64,000 nt of DNA from Pontibacillus yanchengensis (lineage in GTDB: Bacteria; Bacillota; Bacilli; Bacillales; BH030062). A model generated the notes under the pieces. The model did not search any database. It was not told the DNA's origin and saw only the letters and a list, made by a program, of their open reading frames with translations. Position numbers and translations under genes: made by a program. Positions 26,640 to 35,524 of the stretch are shown here, in pieces. The stretch is from the NCBI RefSeq assembly GCF_009856295.1, contig NZ_WMEU01000001.1:558001-622000 (forward strand), given 5' to 3'. How positions within the stretch are numbered: the first letter of the stretch is position 1; the number at the start of each line of letters is the position of its first letter.

Positions 26640-27383
26640 TTACAAACTTAACCTACTCTTTAATTCCTTTGCATATGTTCTGCTTACTGGAATCTCTTCA
26701 TCTATATGTTTTAATTTTAATTGATAAGCACCATTAAACCATGGGATTAGTTCTTCTACTTCTTTTAAATTCACAAGATAACTTTTATGCGTTCGAAAGA
26801 AGGAAAAGTCACTTAATTTTTCTTGAAGGTCTTTCAATGAAAGCTTAGTGGTAAAGAATTTTTCACGGGCATGTACCCTTGTTTCCCCATTATCAACCTC
26901 TACATAGAAAAGATCTTCAGGTAGTACATAATAGATACGGTCTTCTGTTTCTATCGCTAACTTACCTTTCACTTGATTCGGGACTTCATTAGTAGAAGAT
27001 TGTTTAGTATGAATAACATTTCGGATACGTTTCACAGTTTCCTCTACTTCATCTTCTGAGAAGGGTTTTAGTAAATAATCAATTGCTTCAAATCGAAAGG
27101 CTTTAGCTGCATAGTCTGGATGTGCAGTAGCAAAAACAACATGGGGTGGATGTTTTAGGTTTTGTATCGAATCAACAAGATCCATACCAGATACTTTCCC
27201 CATTTCTATATCAACAAACAGGACGTGGATATTCGTAAGACGAATTGTTTTCTCTAAACCCTGCTCCCCGGAAGTTGCTTCATCTAACACACTGATATCT
27301 TCATAAGAGGTTAACAAGTGCTTTAATTCAACACGGCTATAAGGTTCATCATCTATAATCATAACGTTAATCTGATTACTCAT
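26640..27383 (-). CDS. LytTR-family response regulator
   Basis: 247 residues: receiver domain with MIIDDEPYSR and the phospho-acceptor Asp in VLFVDIEMGKVSG, Lys in LLKPFSE, then a C-terminal LytTR DNA-binding domain (YVEVDNGETRVHA, FFRTHKSYLVNL, IPVSRTYAKELK). ATG 27383 overlaps the kinase stop by eight bases and has AAGGAG upstream, so the pair is translationally coupled. It probably activates cstA. Confidence 0.9.
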   Translation of the reverse strand: MSNQINVMIIDDEPYSRVELKHLLTSYEDISVLDEATSGEQGLEKTIRLTNIHVLFVDIEMGKVSGMDLVDSIQNLKHPPHVVFATAHPDYAAKAFRFEAIDYLLKPFSEDEVEETVKRIRNVIHTKQSSTNEVPNQVKGKLAIETEDRIYYVLPEDLFYVEVDNGETRVHAREKFFTTKLSLKDLQEKLSDFSFFRTHKSYLVNLKEVEELIPWFNGAYQLKLKHIDEEIPVSRTYAKELKSRLSL

Positions 27384-29139
27384 TAAGAAAATCTCCTTCA
27401 TCATCATATAATGGGAGTTGAAAAGATACCTTGGTACCTTCTCCAATTCTTGAATCAATCTTTAGTGATGCTTCTTGTCCATAAATCAATGTAAGACGTT
27501 GATTGACATTTACCAAACCAATACCAGTACCTTCCTGTGACTCAACAGATTCTGTGAGCAACTCTTCCAACCTGTTTTCTTCCATTCCCCATCCGTTATC
27601 TTCGATGGAAACAAAAACCTTTTCCATTTCCGTATGTATCCTGATTGTTACTTCACTCTCTTCTTTCATTCCTTTTAATCCATGCTTAATCGCATTCTCC
27701 ATAATAGGTTGCAAGGTCATGGGCGGGACTTGTTTAAATAGAACTGTTTCATCTATATTCATCTCAACATGGAGTTTATCGTTAAATCTAGCTTCTTCAA
27801 TAGATAAATAAGCTTTTACATGTTGAAGTTCTTGCTGAAGTGAAATTAACCTCTCTTTCGTTCCATTGATGTTCTGACGTAAATACCTTGATAATGTTAC
27901 GAGTAGCTTTCGTGCTTCATCGGGTTTTAAACGGATCATAGAGACAATCGTATTTAATGCATTAAATAAGAAGTGTGGACTAATTTGTGCTTGTAGAGCT
28001 CTAATTTCTGCATCTTTCGCAAGTTGATTGACTCGTTCGTTATCACTAATATCTAACTGCTGGCTTAAAAGAGCAGCAAGACCTGTGATATACTCAATTG
28101 TTACTTTTGATAACGCCTCTTCAGATTCAAAATAACATTTGAGGGTTCCTATCGTTTCACCTTTTAAATTGAGGGGAGCAATCACAGCTGACTGAAGAGG
28201 ACAATCCTCGTTCTGACAATGAATTGCTTCTCTTCTTGATATGTATACTTGACCTGTTTCAATCACGGCTTTGGTTTCATCTGTTTGGATATGCTTACCT
28301 TGTTGATGATGGTCATGTCCCATACCAACATAGCCTAATATGTCTTCTTGATCTGTTATGGCAACCGCTGACGCACCAACTTCTTGGCGAATCACCTCGC
28401 ACGTTTCTTGAGCGGTTTTTCGATTTAATCCAAAACGCAAATGAGATGTTGTAAGCTTAGCAAGTAATAAAGCTTTCTGTGTCTTCTCTGCCCCCACCTG
28501 CTCTCTTTCTTGTAATACGTTCCGAATAATGAGAATAAATAATGCAGATCCAACTCCATTAGACACAATCATAGGCAATCCAATCTTTTCCACCAAATTC
28601 CACGAAGCTTCAAAAGGTTGAGCAACCAAGAGAATAATCCCCATTTGTATTGTTTCTGCTACCATGCCTACAATTAAAGGAACAGATAAAGATTGAAAGG
28701 CATTCGATTTTAATTTCTTCCGTGCAAAACCTGCTAGTAACCCTGCTACAATAGAAGCTACTCCACATGCGATGGCTGTAAATCCTCCTAATGTAAATCG
28801 ATGAAAACCCGCTAGTAGACCAGCGCCGAGACCTACCTTCCATCCCCCAAGAAGACCGCCTATAACAACTCCAATTACACGAGAATTAGCTAACGCTTCA
28901 TCTTGAGCCAATGAAAATGTCCACTTTGAAATATCATACGAATATGCATCAACAGATAAACCAGTATAGGTACCAATTATGCCAAATAAACCAAAAAACA
29001 CCATCATTTTCACCATTGTACTTCTTTGCAATTCTTGTTCATCCATCATATTTTTAAAAAAGGTAAGCCTTGTCGTCAAAAAAGCAACCGTAACGATAAT
29101 ACCTACTCTTTCAAGCATAGTTAACAATAAATAAATCAT
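27376..29139 (-). CDS. LytS-family sensor histidine kinase
   Basis: 587 residues: an N-terminal 5TM-5TMR_LYT membrane sensor (LTMLERVGIIVTVAFLTTR onward), a GAF-like cytoplasmic part (EVIRQEVGASAVAITD), the phospho-acceptor His in QISPHFLFNALNTI, and an ATP-binding domain with ENAIKHGLK and GTGIGLVNVNQRL. ATG 29139 follows AAGGAG; the open frame further upstream has no site. With its regulator and CstA it resembles pyruvate-sensing BtsSR or B. subtilis LytST. Confidence 0.92.
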   Translation of the reverse strand: MIYLLLTMLERVGIIVTVAFLTTRLTFFKNMMDEQELQRSTMVKMMVFFGLFGIIGTYTGLSVDAYSYDISKWTFSLAQDEALANSRVIGVVIGGLLGGWKVGLGAGLLAGFHRFTLGGFTAIACGVASIVAGLLAGFARKKLKSNAFQSLSVPLIVGMVAETIQMGIILLVAQPFEASWNLVEKIGLPMIVSNGVGSALFILIIRNVLQEREQVGAEKTQKALLLAKLTTSHLRFGLNRKTAQETCEVIRQEVGASAVAITDQEDILGYVGMGHDHHQQGKHIQTDETKAVIETGQVYISRREAIHCQNEDCPLQSAVIAPLNLKGETIGTLKCYFESEEALSKVTIEYITGLAALLSQQLDISDNERVNQLAKDAEIRALQAQISPHFLFNALNTIVSMIRLKPDEARKLLVTLSRYLRQNINGTKERLISLQQELQHVKAYLSIEEARFNDKLHVEMNIDETVLFKQVPPMTLQPIMENAIKHGLKGMKEESEVTIRIHTEMEKVFVSIEDNGWGMEENRLEELLTESVESQEGTGIGLVNVNQRLTLIYGQEASLKIDSRIGEGTKVSFQLPLYDDEGDFLNE

Positions 29140-29336
29140 GATGATCTCCTTTTTGTTACCGATTCCAATTATTTTAGTATACAACACATATAGAATTCTA
29201 TGGGTATAAAAATAGTAAAGTAATATTTTGTTCAATATAACAAAATAAATACACCCCAATATTCATTGAGGTGCTAACTTGGTTTTTATTTTTTTAAACA
29301 ACTCGATTTCGTTATCTTCTTTAAAATACTACTCTA

Positions 29337-30476
29337 TTAGTCGTATTGTTGTACTTCCTGATATCGTCTTTTTTGACGGTATCCATACGTGATATTGCGG
29401 ACTAATTCTTCGTTTTCTAACCCCGCTCCTATTGCACCTGCAATAGTGGAAATCGAGGTTGAAAGCCATGATAACCTTAAATAATCCAAAACACCTGCAG
29501 GTTCATTAAGAAATGCCATTTCTTTAAAGAACCCTGGTGGTATGAAAATTACAACGGCTACAAAGAACAAGGTAAACAACATTACATAATACATCATAAC
29601 TGCAGCTACCAACGTTATTAACGTAGCGTTATTATATAGTTTACGTATTTTTGGTTTGTTACGATAAGCTGGTTTTTCCCATAGGTTATGAGCTAACACA
29701 ATCCAAACTACCATTCCAGTAATTGCGATGACTGTTAAGGTAATCAATCTAAAGTTAGTAAATAAATTACTTAACTGCCATAATGTTGGGAAAATGAGTC
29801 CAAAAGCTCCAGTAGCAAATGCTAGTGCTATTACTTTTTTAAAGGATGGCATAATCCCCCATGGCCTATTGGCATGAGCCATTCCTATCAATATTCTAGA
29901 TCTTCCATTGATACGAGGTACAACAATGAATCGAATGTCAATCTCACTATCTCCCTTATGTTCTATTCTACGAACTGGAGAAATAGGAAATTGCTTTTTT
30001 AGTAACCGGAAGGCTGTTTGATTACGGTTTGGACGAATTGCTCCTTGAGCCATACCAGAGGTTGATTCCCCTGATGTAGAGGACTGAAAGTACAATTCTC
30101 CAAATAATTGTACAATTGCCTTTTTTAGCCTACGCTTTATGGGCATCGACCCAAAAGCAGGAATCGATATTTGACCAACTCCATGTTTAACACTGACATC
30201 CGCAGCAACTACGTACCCTTCTGTAAAGATAGGAAGATCTGTTAAACAAATAGCATAATCCCAACCCTTTTTCTCCTTCAAGTCCGATGCCTTATATAAT
30301 ATTTCTTCTACATTCTCTGCTGCACCAGTCATCGGATCTATGTTTAGTGCGATCTCAAACGAAACACTTGAATCTATAAAATGATTGAATTGATCAGGAA
30401 GTGTATTCAATAATTTTTCAGCTATTTCTGTTGGTAGTTCTGGTGCTGGAATAAGACCTATCTTAACATTTTGCAA
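29337..30476 (-). CDS. membrane protein of unknown function, tandem paralogue 2
   Basis: 379 residues: about 200 N-terminal soluble residues, then four spans, then a basic tail (YGYRQKRRYQEVQQYD). Conserved with its neighbour at 30499 are APELPTEIA, GAAENVEEIL, ICLTDLPIF, ISIPAFGSMP and NITYGYRQKRR; I judge about half the residues identical. The soluble part has an alternating strand-helix pattern. TTG 30476 has AGGAGGTGA upstream. No enzyme motif recognised. Confidence 0.75.
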   Translation of the reverse strand: MQNVKIGLIPAPELPTEIAEKLLNTLPDQFNHFIDSSVSFEIALNIDPMTGAAENVEEILYKASDLKEKKGWDYAICLTDLPIFTEGYVVAADVSVKHGVGQISIPAFGSMPIKRRLKKAIVQLFGELYFQSSTSGESTSGMAQGAIRPNRNQTAFRLLKKQFPISPVRRIEHKGDSEIDIRFIVVPRINGRSRILIGMAHANRPWGIMPSFKKVIALAFATGAFGLIFPTLWQLSNLFTNFRLITLTVIAITGMVVWIVLAHNLWEKPAYRNKPKIRKLYNNATLITLVAAVMMYYVMLFTLFFVAVVIFIPPGFFKEMAFLNEPAGVLDYLRLSWLSTSISTIAGAIGAGLENEELVRNITYGYRQKRRYQEVQQYD

Positions 30477-30498
30477 GGTGTTCACCTCCTAATCACTC

Positions 30499-31638
30499 TT
30501 ATTCATCTTTAATTGGGGAAGCATATTGTGAGGTATTTGTTTTTCCCCCATATTGGATTTCGCTGTTCCGTCTTTTTTGCCTATATCCATACGTAATATC
30601 TCGAATTACCAATTCATCCTCAAGACCTGCGCCTATTGCTCCAGTCAATGTACCGAGTGATGTAACTAACCATGCAAGTTGAAAGTAATACAAAATACTT
30701 GGTTCTTCTTTTAGACCAGTAAATGCTTTAAATAACTCAGGTGAAACAAAGATAGCAATCGCACCAAGAAACATAATAGATAGAACAACATAGTTTATAA
30801 TAACCGCGACACATAATGTGAGGAAAGTAGTACGATTGTATAACCTGCGTAAACGCTTATCCCCTTTAGTTGTTGGTTTCTCCCAAAGATTGTGAGCAAA
30901 TATAACCCATGCCACCATACTTAATATCGCAATAATCATCAAGATTATAAAACGTTCTTCTGAATAAGTGACACTTAGTTTCCAAGGTGTTTTAAAAATA
31001 GATATATAAGAACCTGTTGCAAATGCTAAGGCTAATACCCTCCTAAAAGATCCAAGTGCTGTCCAAGGTCTATTAGCAAATGTCATCCCTGATACTAATC
31101 GCATTTTCCCAGTCATTCTAGGACTTATGACGAAACGAACATCCACGTTTTCTTCATTATTCGGTGTTTTACGTCTTAATCTAGAGAATGGGAACTGTTG
31201 TTGAAATAGGTTTTTGCTTTTTTTCGATTCTTGTGCAAGGGTTCTGGGGATATACAATTCTTTTATCATTTGCACCACTGCATTCTGTATCCTTTTCCTC
31301 ATTGGCATTGAACCAAATGCTGGGACTGATATTTGGGCAAATCCATGACGAACACTTGCGTCAGCAGCTACAACATCTTTTCCTGAAAAAATAGGGAGAT
31401 CAGTTATACATATTACGAAATCCCACTGTTGATCTTTTTTGCGTTGAACAGCTTCATCTAATGTATCGTCTATGTTTTCTGCAGCCCCTACTAAAGGATC
31501 GGCTTCTAAATCAACAGAATAAGTAATGTCACCTACTATATGTTTATTTAATAAAGACGGTAATTTATCTATTATCTTACGAGCAATATCTGTTGGTAAT
31601 TCTGGAGCTGAAACGATACCTATTCTTACTTTTTCCAT
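30499..31638 (-). CDS. membrane protein of unknown function, tandem paralogue 1
   Basis: 379 residues, same layout as the gene at 29337: soluble N-terminal half (RIGIVSAPELPTDIARKII, WDFVICITDLPIF, AQISVPAFGSMPMRKR), four spans, and a tail after DITYGYRQKRR. GGGAGGGGAG precedes ATG 31638; 22 bp separate it from the second copy, so both are one operon from a duplication. Function unknown. Confidence 0.75.
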   Translation of the reverse strand: MEKVRIGIVSAPELPTDIARKIIDKLPSLLNKHIVGDITYSVDLEADPLVGAAENIDDTLDEAVQRKKDQQWDFVICITDLPIFSGKDVVAADASVRHGFAQISVPAFGSMPMRKRIQNAVVQMIKELYIPRTLAQESKKSKNLFQQQFPFSRLRRKTPNNEENVDVRFVISPRMTGKMRLVSGMTFANRPWTALGSFRRVLALAFATGSYISIFKTPWKLSVTYSEERFIILMIIAILSMVAWVIFAHNLWEKPTTKGDKRLRRLYNRTTFLTLCVAVIINYVVLSIMFLGAIAIFVSPELFKAFTGLKEEPSILYYFQLAWLVTSLGTLTGAIGAGLEDELVIRDITYGYRQKRRNSEIQYGGKTNTSQYASPIKDE

Positions 31639-31846
31639 AAAACTCCCCTCCCTTCTTCTTTGAGATTCAGCAAGTATAAGTGTATTTTTGATTCCCTGTA
31701 TCTTGCAACAATAAACTGTTTGTAGCCATCGTTGTATCTATAATAAATCACATAAACAGAAAACGTTAAATAAGTAATGCAATTAAGAAGATACCACCTC
31801 TAATAAGAATAAAACATTATTTTAATATAAATTTCATAGATGAACT

Positions 31847-31879
31847 AAAAAAACCGACTATTTTTGTTATAGTCGGTTT
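31847..31879 (-). terminator. terminator of the persulfide dioxygenase gene
   Basis: 11-base stem (31851-31861 with 31869-31879) and a T run on the minus strand. Confidence 0.85.
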
Positions 31880-31902
31880 CTTTTACTTCATTTAATATTC
31901 TT

Positions 31903-33030
31903 TTATTCACTTACTGCACAACGGTTTGGTCCAATTTCCATTTCACGTTGTCTTTCCTCATCAGGATTCAATTTCCCCATGTTTACTTGACGAATTTCTT
32001 CATGACTATTTGGTTGTGGTGGTAAGTTCTCTGTTACCATACGACGAAAGTCTTGTTCATTATCAACCTGCAATCCTTTATTATCCTTATATAGTTCACC
32101 TAGCTTTTTACCAACAATTCCTGACTCTTGCATCTCGTCCATTGAACCAAAGTGAGCCGGAAGTACTAGTAATTCCTCAGATAACTCCTTGTAACGATTA
32201 TAAAGTGAGTTGCGAAGATCCCCAACCCAGTCTTCAGCCTTACCAGCTAAATCAGGTCGACCAATTGATTTAACAAATAGAATGTCTCCAGAAAGAAGGT
32301 ATTGATTATCTATCACAAAAGAAGTGGACCCTATCGTATGGCCTGGAGTATATAAAGCTTCTACTTGGATATTTGTGTTACCAACTTGAATCTCTTTTTG
32401 ATCTTCTAGTGATTCAAAATGGAATGTAGCCTCTGGTGCATCTTTAGGTGGTAACCAATACGCAGCATCTACTTCCTCTGCAATTTTTCGGCCCCCTGAA
32501 ATATGGTCTGCATGTAAGTGTGTATCAGCCACATGTTTAATAGTAAGTCCATGGTCTTCTGCAAAATCTAAATAAGGTTGAATCATTCGATTCGCGTCTA
32601 TAATCATAGCTTCTGCTTGGCTAATTACCATATAAGAGAGGCAACCTTTACCAAGGCGTACAAATTGGTATAACTCCCCTCCGTCAGAAAGATCACCTAC
32701 TTTGATTGGCTCTAGATATTCACTCCACGCTTTCATACCACCTTCAAGGTAATACACTTCCTTAAGACCTGCTTCATCTAGCATATCTGCTACCATGATA
32801 GAAGATCCCTCTTTTGCACAAACAACTAGAACGTTTTCTTTTGGTAGTTCATCAAGAATGTGATCTACACCTTCCAACAAATCAAAGTACGGTTTATTTA
32901 TAATTTCCACTGAATTTCCTTCTATTTTCCAATCTTGAAACTCACTTTCATTACGCACATCCAAAATGAAAAGAGGTTTTTGGTTCAATACTTTATTAGC
33001 AACTTGCTGTGCCTTTAACGGTTCACTCAT
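31903..33030 (-). CDS. rhodanese - persulfide dioxygenase (MBL) fusion
   Basis: 375 residues. Residues 1-105 are a rhodanese domain with C71 (VVCAKEGSS). The rest is an ETHE1/CstB-type metallo-beta-lactamase domain with [11 protein letters not shown] (H171, H173, D175, H176), [17 protein letters not shown] and LPAHF. It should oxidise glutathione- or other low-molecular-weight persulfides to sulfite, with sulfur transfer by the rhodanese. Domain order is reversed relative to the usual MBL-first CstB. Next to a single-domain rhodanese; probably sulfide detoxification. Confidence 0.88.
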   Translation of the reverse strand: MSEPLKAQQVANKVLNQKPLFILDVRNESEFQDWKIEGNSVEIINKPYFDLLEGVDHILDELPKENVLVVCAKEGSSIMVADMLDEAGLKEVYYLEGGMKAWSEYLEPIKVGDLSDGGELYQFVRLGKGCLSYMVISQAEAMIIDANRMIQPYLDFAEDHGLTIKHVADTHLHADHISGGRKIAEEVDAAYWLPPKDAPEATFHFESLEDQKEIQVGNTNIQVEALYTPGHTIGSTSFVIDNQYLLSGDILFVKSIGRPDLAGKAEDWVGDLRNSLYNRYKELSEELLVLPAHFGSMDEMQESGIVGKKLGELYKDNKGLQVDNEQDFRRMVTENLPPQPNSHEEIRQVNMGKLNPDEERQREMEIGPNRCAVSE

Positions 33031-33191
33031 CTTTTTTACCCCCTGCCGTATTTTAGTGATGAAAAAAATTGGATACGGTAAAAAGTATTTACCTATCCAT
33101 TGTTCACCATACTTCTATATTAAAATAGATTGACCACCACAGGTTCGTTTTGTATAAAACCTGTGATGGCAAGTCATTTTATCTTAGGAAC

Positions 33192-33488
33192 TTACTCTGT
33201 CTTACCTTCCCAGGCTAACATGCCGCCTTCCATATTAATGACTTCATAGCCATTAGCTTCTAGGAATTCAGTAGCTCGACCACTACGACCACCAGAACGA
33301 CATACCATTACATACTCATTGTTATGGTCTAGTTCATTTTGTCTATCTTCAATTGAACCTAGAGGGATATGTTTTGCACCAGGAATTTTACCCTCTTCTA
33401 CTTCCTCGTCCTCACGAACATCAACAATATTAAGTGTTTTACCTTCTTCTAACTGTTTACGAACTTCTTCAGCAGTCATTGTACGCAT
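33192..33488 (-). CDS. single-domain rhodanese
   Basis: 98 residues, rhodanese fold with the active Cys C63 in MVCRSGGRSGRA and the opening TMTAEEVRKQLEEGKTLNIV. Transfers sulfane sulfur between thiols. Its upstream region has a perfect CsoR/CstR-like palindrome at 33647-33658. A hairpin without T run lies after the gene at 33133-33169. Confidence 0.9.
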   Translation of the reverse strand: MRTMTAEEVRKQLEEGKTLNIVDVREDEEVEEGKIPGAKHIPLGSIEDRQNELDHNNEYVMVCRSGGRSGRATEFLEANGYEVINMEGGMLAWEGKTE

Positions 33489-33644
33489 AAATATTACCTC
33501 CTATTTTTTCCATACCCTCATCTAAGAGTATATCTTTATAAGTTTTATAATCCATATTGCATCAATCAATTTCTGATGCCTATTGTTAGGATAACAATGG
33601 TTGTTGCTCTTTGCATTTCCAATGCTTTGTTTCCCACCATCAAT

Positions 33645-33661
33645 TAACCCCTAGGGGTATA
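33645..33661 (-). promoter_or_regulatory. CsoR/CstR-like operator (site 1)
   Basis: A perfect 12-base palindrome ACCCCTAGGGGT at 33647-33658 flanked by TA-rich arms, the G/C-core form bound by CsoR-family repressors, including the persulfide sensor CstR. It lies about 160 bp upstream of the rhodanese gene. No CsoR-family gene is in the window. Confidence 0.6.
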
Positions 33662-33708
33662 ATAAAACAAATTGGTACATTCGTCAACACGTGTGTTAGA
33701 TACCTAAG

Positions 33709-34278
33709 TTATTTGGTAGCCACAATATAATAAACATCCTTATTAAAATGACCTACTTCAACTTCAAAATCTGCTTTAGCTAACTGTTCAGCCATTTCCG
33801 TAGAAGAAATTCTATGATTTAATGGAGGACCTTGTTCTGATTCCACAGCTTCCCAATCCAATACAAGAAAACGACTATGTTCCGTTAAAACACGCCCAAT
33901 TTCCTCCAAGGTCTGTGAAAGGCTTGGTACCTCGTGGAGCACAAATGCCGCCACAGCTCTTTGAAAAGAACTATCTGGTAAATTTAATGAAGACAAATCT
34001 GTGTTTAATCGATCAATATTTGTGAGCTCTTCGTCGTTTGCTCGTTGATCAAGCATATCTAACATTTCAAACTGCAAATCTACAGCTGTTACACGATCCT
34101 TCGTTTCCCTAGCGATTGGCAATGTTAAATATCCGTTTCCAGCTCCTAAATCAACTACTTTTTCGTCACCATTTAGTTGCAATAATTCTAACACCTTATT
34201 AATTGGTACGATTTTCTCGCGCTCAGGATCAATTAATTTCTGTGCCTTATCCTTGTTAAAAACCTTATCTTCACTCAT
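33709..34278 (-). CDS. class I SAM-dependent methyltransferase
   Basis: 189 residues with the SAM motif VVDLGAGNGYLTLPIA, then VTAVDLQFEML, and AAFVLHEVPS. The UbiE/YodH-like layout suits small-molecule methylation. Genes like this often accompany sulfide or arsenic/selenium detoxification clusters; here it follows rhodanese genes and has its own CsoR/CstR-like site 26 bp upstream. Acceptor unknown. Confidence 0.82.
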   Translation of the reverse strand: MSEDKVFNKDKAQKLIDPEREKIVPINKVLELLQLNGDEKVVDLGAGNGYLTLPIARETKDRVTAVDLQFEMLDMLDQRANDEELTNIDRLNTDLSSLNLPDSSFQRAVAAFVLHEVPSLSQTLEEIGRVLTEHSRFLVLDWEAVESEQGPPLNHRISSTEMAEQLAKADFEVEVGHFNKDVYYIVATK

Positions 34279-34303
34279 AATAATCTCCTTCCATAAAGTA
34301 GGG

Positions 34304-34319
34304 ATACCCTAGAGGGAAT
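34304..34319 (-). promoter_or_regulatory. CsoR/CstR-like operator (site 2)
   Basis: ATACCC and GGGAAT arms separated by TAGA, a close variant of site 1, 26-41 bp upstream of the methyltransferase start. Two related sites in one cluster argue for a shared repressor. Confidence 0.5.
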
Positions 34320-34469
34320 ATTTTATAATCTCTATGTACATAAATATACCAAATTCTTTCGTATTTTAAACGTTTCAAAACCTTTATGGTACGCTAAGCA
34401 AATATTAGTTACATATTTCTTACCGTAAAGAATAAAAATCAGTTATATAAAAAGAGTCTCATTACTATT

Positions 34470-34957
34470 ATGAATTTGTTATTTGAGAACAACATTCAAG
34501 CTTCTTCCTTGAACAAACTTCTACATCAAGTTGATCAATCAGGTAATATGCTCTTTGACCCTTTTAAGCGTAAAGAATCTATTGATGAACCAAAATCCAT
34601 GATCAATCTATTCACAAACCAATTTTACAATTATCGCTGTATACGTAGACCAAATTTTTGTAGGGTATGTGATGGCAAAAAGGGGTACCACTACTAGAAC
34701 AAAACACAGTGCTAAACTTGTCATCGGTATTCACGAAGACTATAGAGTTCAAGGCATAGTTTCTCTTCTTCTAAAGGAAATCATTCATTAGGCAAAAACA
34801 ATCATTTACTTAGACTAGATTTTACGGCATTACTACTAACAAAGAAGCTATACATTTATATCAAAAAACTGGCTTCTCGATTGAAGGTACAAGATATAAG
34901 TCCCTTATGGTTAATGGTACTTATAAGGATAAATTTTATATTCCCTACTTGTTATAA
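34470..34957 (+). pseudogene. GNAT acetyltransferase remnant
   Basis: Three frames together spell one acetyltransferase: MNLLFENNIQASSLNKLL with DEPKSMINLF, then AVYVDQIFVGYVMAKRG and KLVIGIHEDYRVQGIVSLLL, then TNKEAIHLYQKTGFSIEGTR and LMVNGTYKDKFYIPYLL to TAA 34955-34957. At least two frameshifts and the loss of the usual second glycine of the CoA loop (RVQGIV for RGQGIG) show decay. Confidence 0.8.
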
Positions 34958-34990
34958 ATCTTATGAAAGGCAAAGAAAATTGCAGAAAAT

Positions 34991-35019
34991 GTGACTTATG
35001 CCCTAAATTATGGTATGAT
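34991..35019 (+). promoter_or_regulatory. promoter of the antisense (antitoxin) RNA
   Basis: GTGACT at 34991-34996, 17-base spacer, TATGAT at 35014-35019 with the extended TG at 35011-35012. Start expected near 35026. Confidence 0.7.
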
Positions 35020-35031
35020 TATTGTAAGGAA

Positions 35032-35055
35032 AGGCTGTAGCTTATGCCACAGCCT
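35032..35055 (-). terminator. terminator of the toxin mRNA
   Basis: On the minus strand a ten-pair stem with one mismatch and a four-base loop is followed by TTTCCTT. The same hairpin forms the 5' end of the opposite RNA. Confidence 0.55.
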
Positions 35056-35087
35056 GATAGCTTTCTCAGTTAGGAACAAAATTGACT

Positions 35088-35118
35088 AACCTCCTACCAC
35101 CATAGGGGGTTATTTTTT
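35088..35118 (+). terminator. terminator of the antitoxin RNA
   Basis: AACCTCCTA (35088-35096) pairs with TAGGGGGTT (35103-35111) with one G-U, then A and six T. Confidence 0.8.
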
Positions 35119-35202
35119 ATGGTTTGATGTGACAATCAACACCATAAGACTTCCAAATGCAATCATTAATGTTAATACTTCATAGATACCTATACTACAC
35201 AC
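35110..35202 (-). CDS. holin-like toxin peptide (type I toxin-antitoxin)
   Basis: A 30-residue peptide with IYEVLTLMIAFGSLM followed by VLIVTSNHKK, matching the putative holin-like toxin family (a short N-terminus, LMIAFG in one span, a Lys tail). AAAGGGGG lies upstream. The start is uncertain: GTG 35202 is too close to that site and no ATG is in frame; an ATA at 35193 would have ideal spacing, so the start codon may be non-standard or mutated. Membrane insertion would depolarise the cell. Confidence 0.65.
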   Translation of the reverse strand: MCSIGIYEVLTLMIAFGSLMVLIVTSNHKK

Positions 35203-35318
35203 CCCCTTTCCATTGAGGGTAAATAGGTTTTATTAGATACCGCTTGTCTACTTAGATAGCCATATAGATTATTATCTAAAAACGAGCATCCAAAATTTAC
35301 TACCTTAGGAAAGCTATC

Positions 35319-35331
35319 ACATATGATTGTA
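35319..35331 (-). promoter_or_regulatory. promoter and start of the toxin mRNA
   Basis: On the minus strand TGGTACAAT forms an extended -10 (35331-35326). Transcription should begin near 35320-35318, exactly at the TGATAGCTTTC (35319-35309) that can pair with GAAAGCTATCA near the mRNA 3' end (35065-35055). The -35 is weak. Confidence 0.5.
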
Positions 35332-35524
35332 CCATAATTTTCCCAAAATTACGAATGTATGTTCGTGTTTTGTTTCTATATCCTACTATTAACTCACGAA
35401 ACAATCAATTATAAAAGCTCATAAAATGGAAACAAACCTTGTCATTATTGCTTAAAACACTCAGTACATTTTTATCAATTTCTATTATCCTATTCACAAC
35501 CTGTATTATTTTGGAGGTATAACC

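Larger units (their letters stand above)
35026..35118 (+). ncRNA. putative type I antitoxin RNA
   Basis: A short transcript of about 93 nt is bounded by a good promoter at 34991-35019 and a terminator at 35088-35118. It begins with a hairpin (35032-35041 with 35046-35055) and overlaps the 3' end of the toxin mRNA on the other strand, including the last codons. This is the convergent layout of txpA/RatA and bsrG/SR4. No protein is encoded. It would pair with the toxin mRNA and promote its decay; inferred. Confidence 0.65.

Noticed and set aside
33133..33169. Hairpin after the single-domain rhodanese as a terminator
   Set aside because: The stem is good, but no T run follows on the minus strand; left unassigned.
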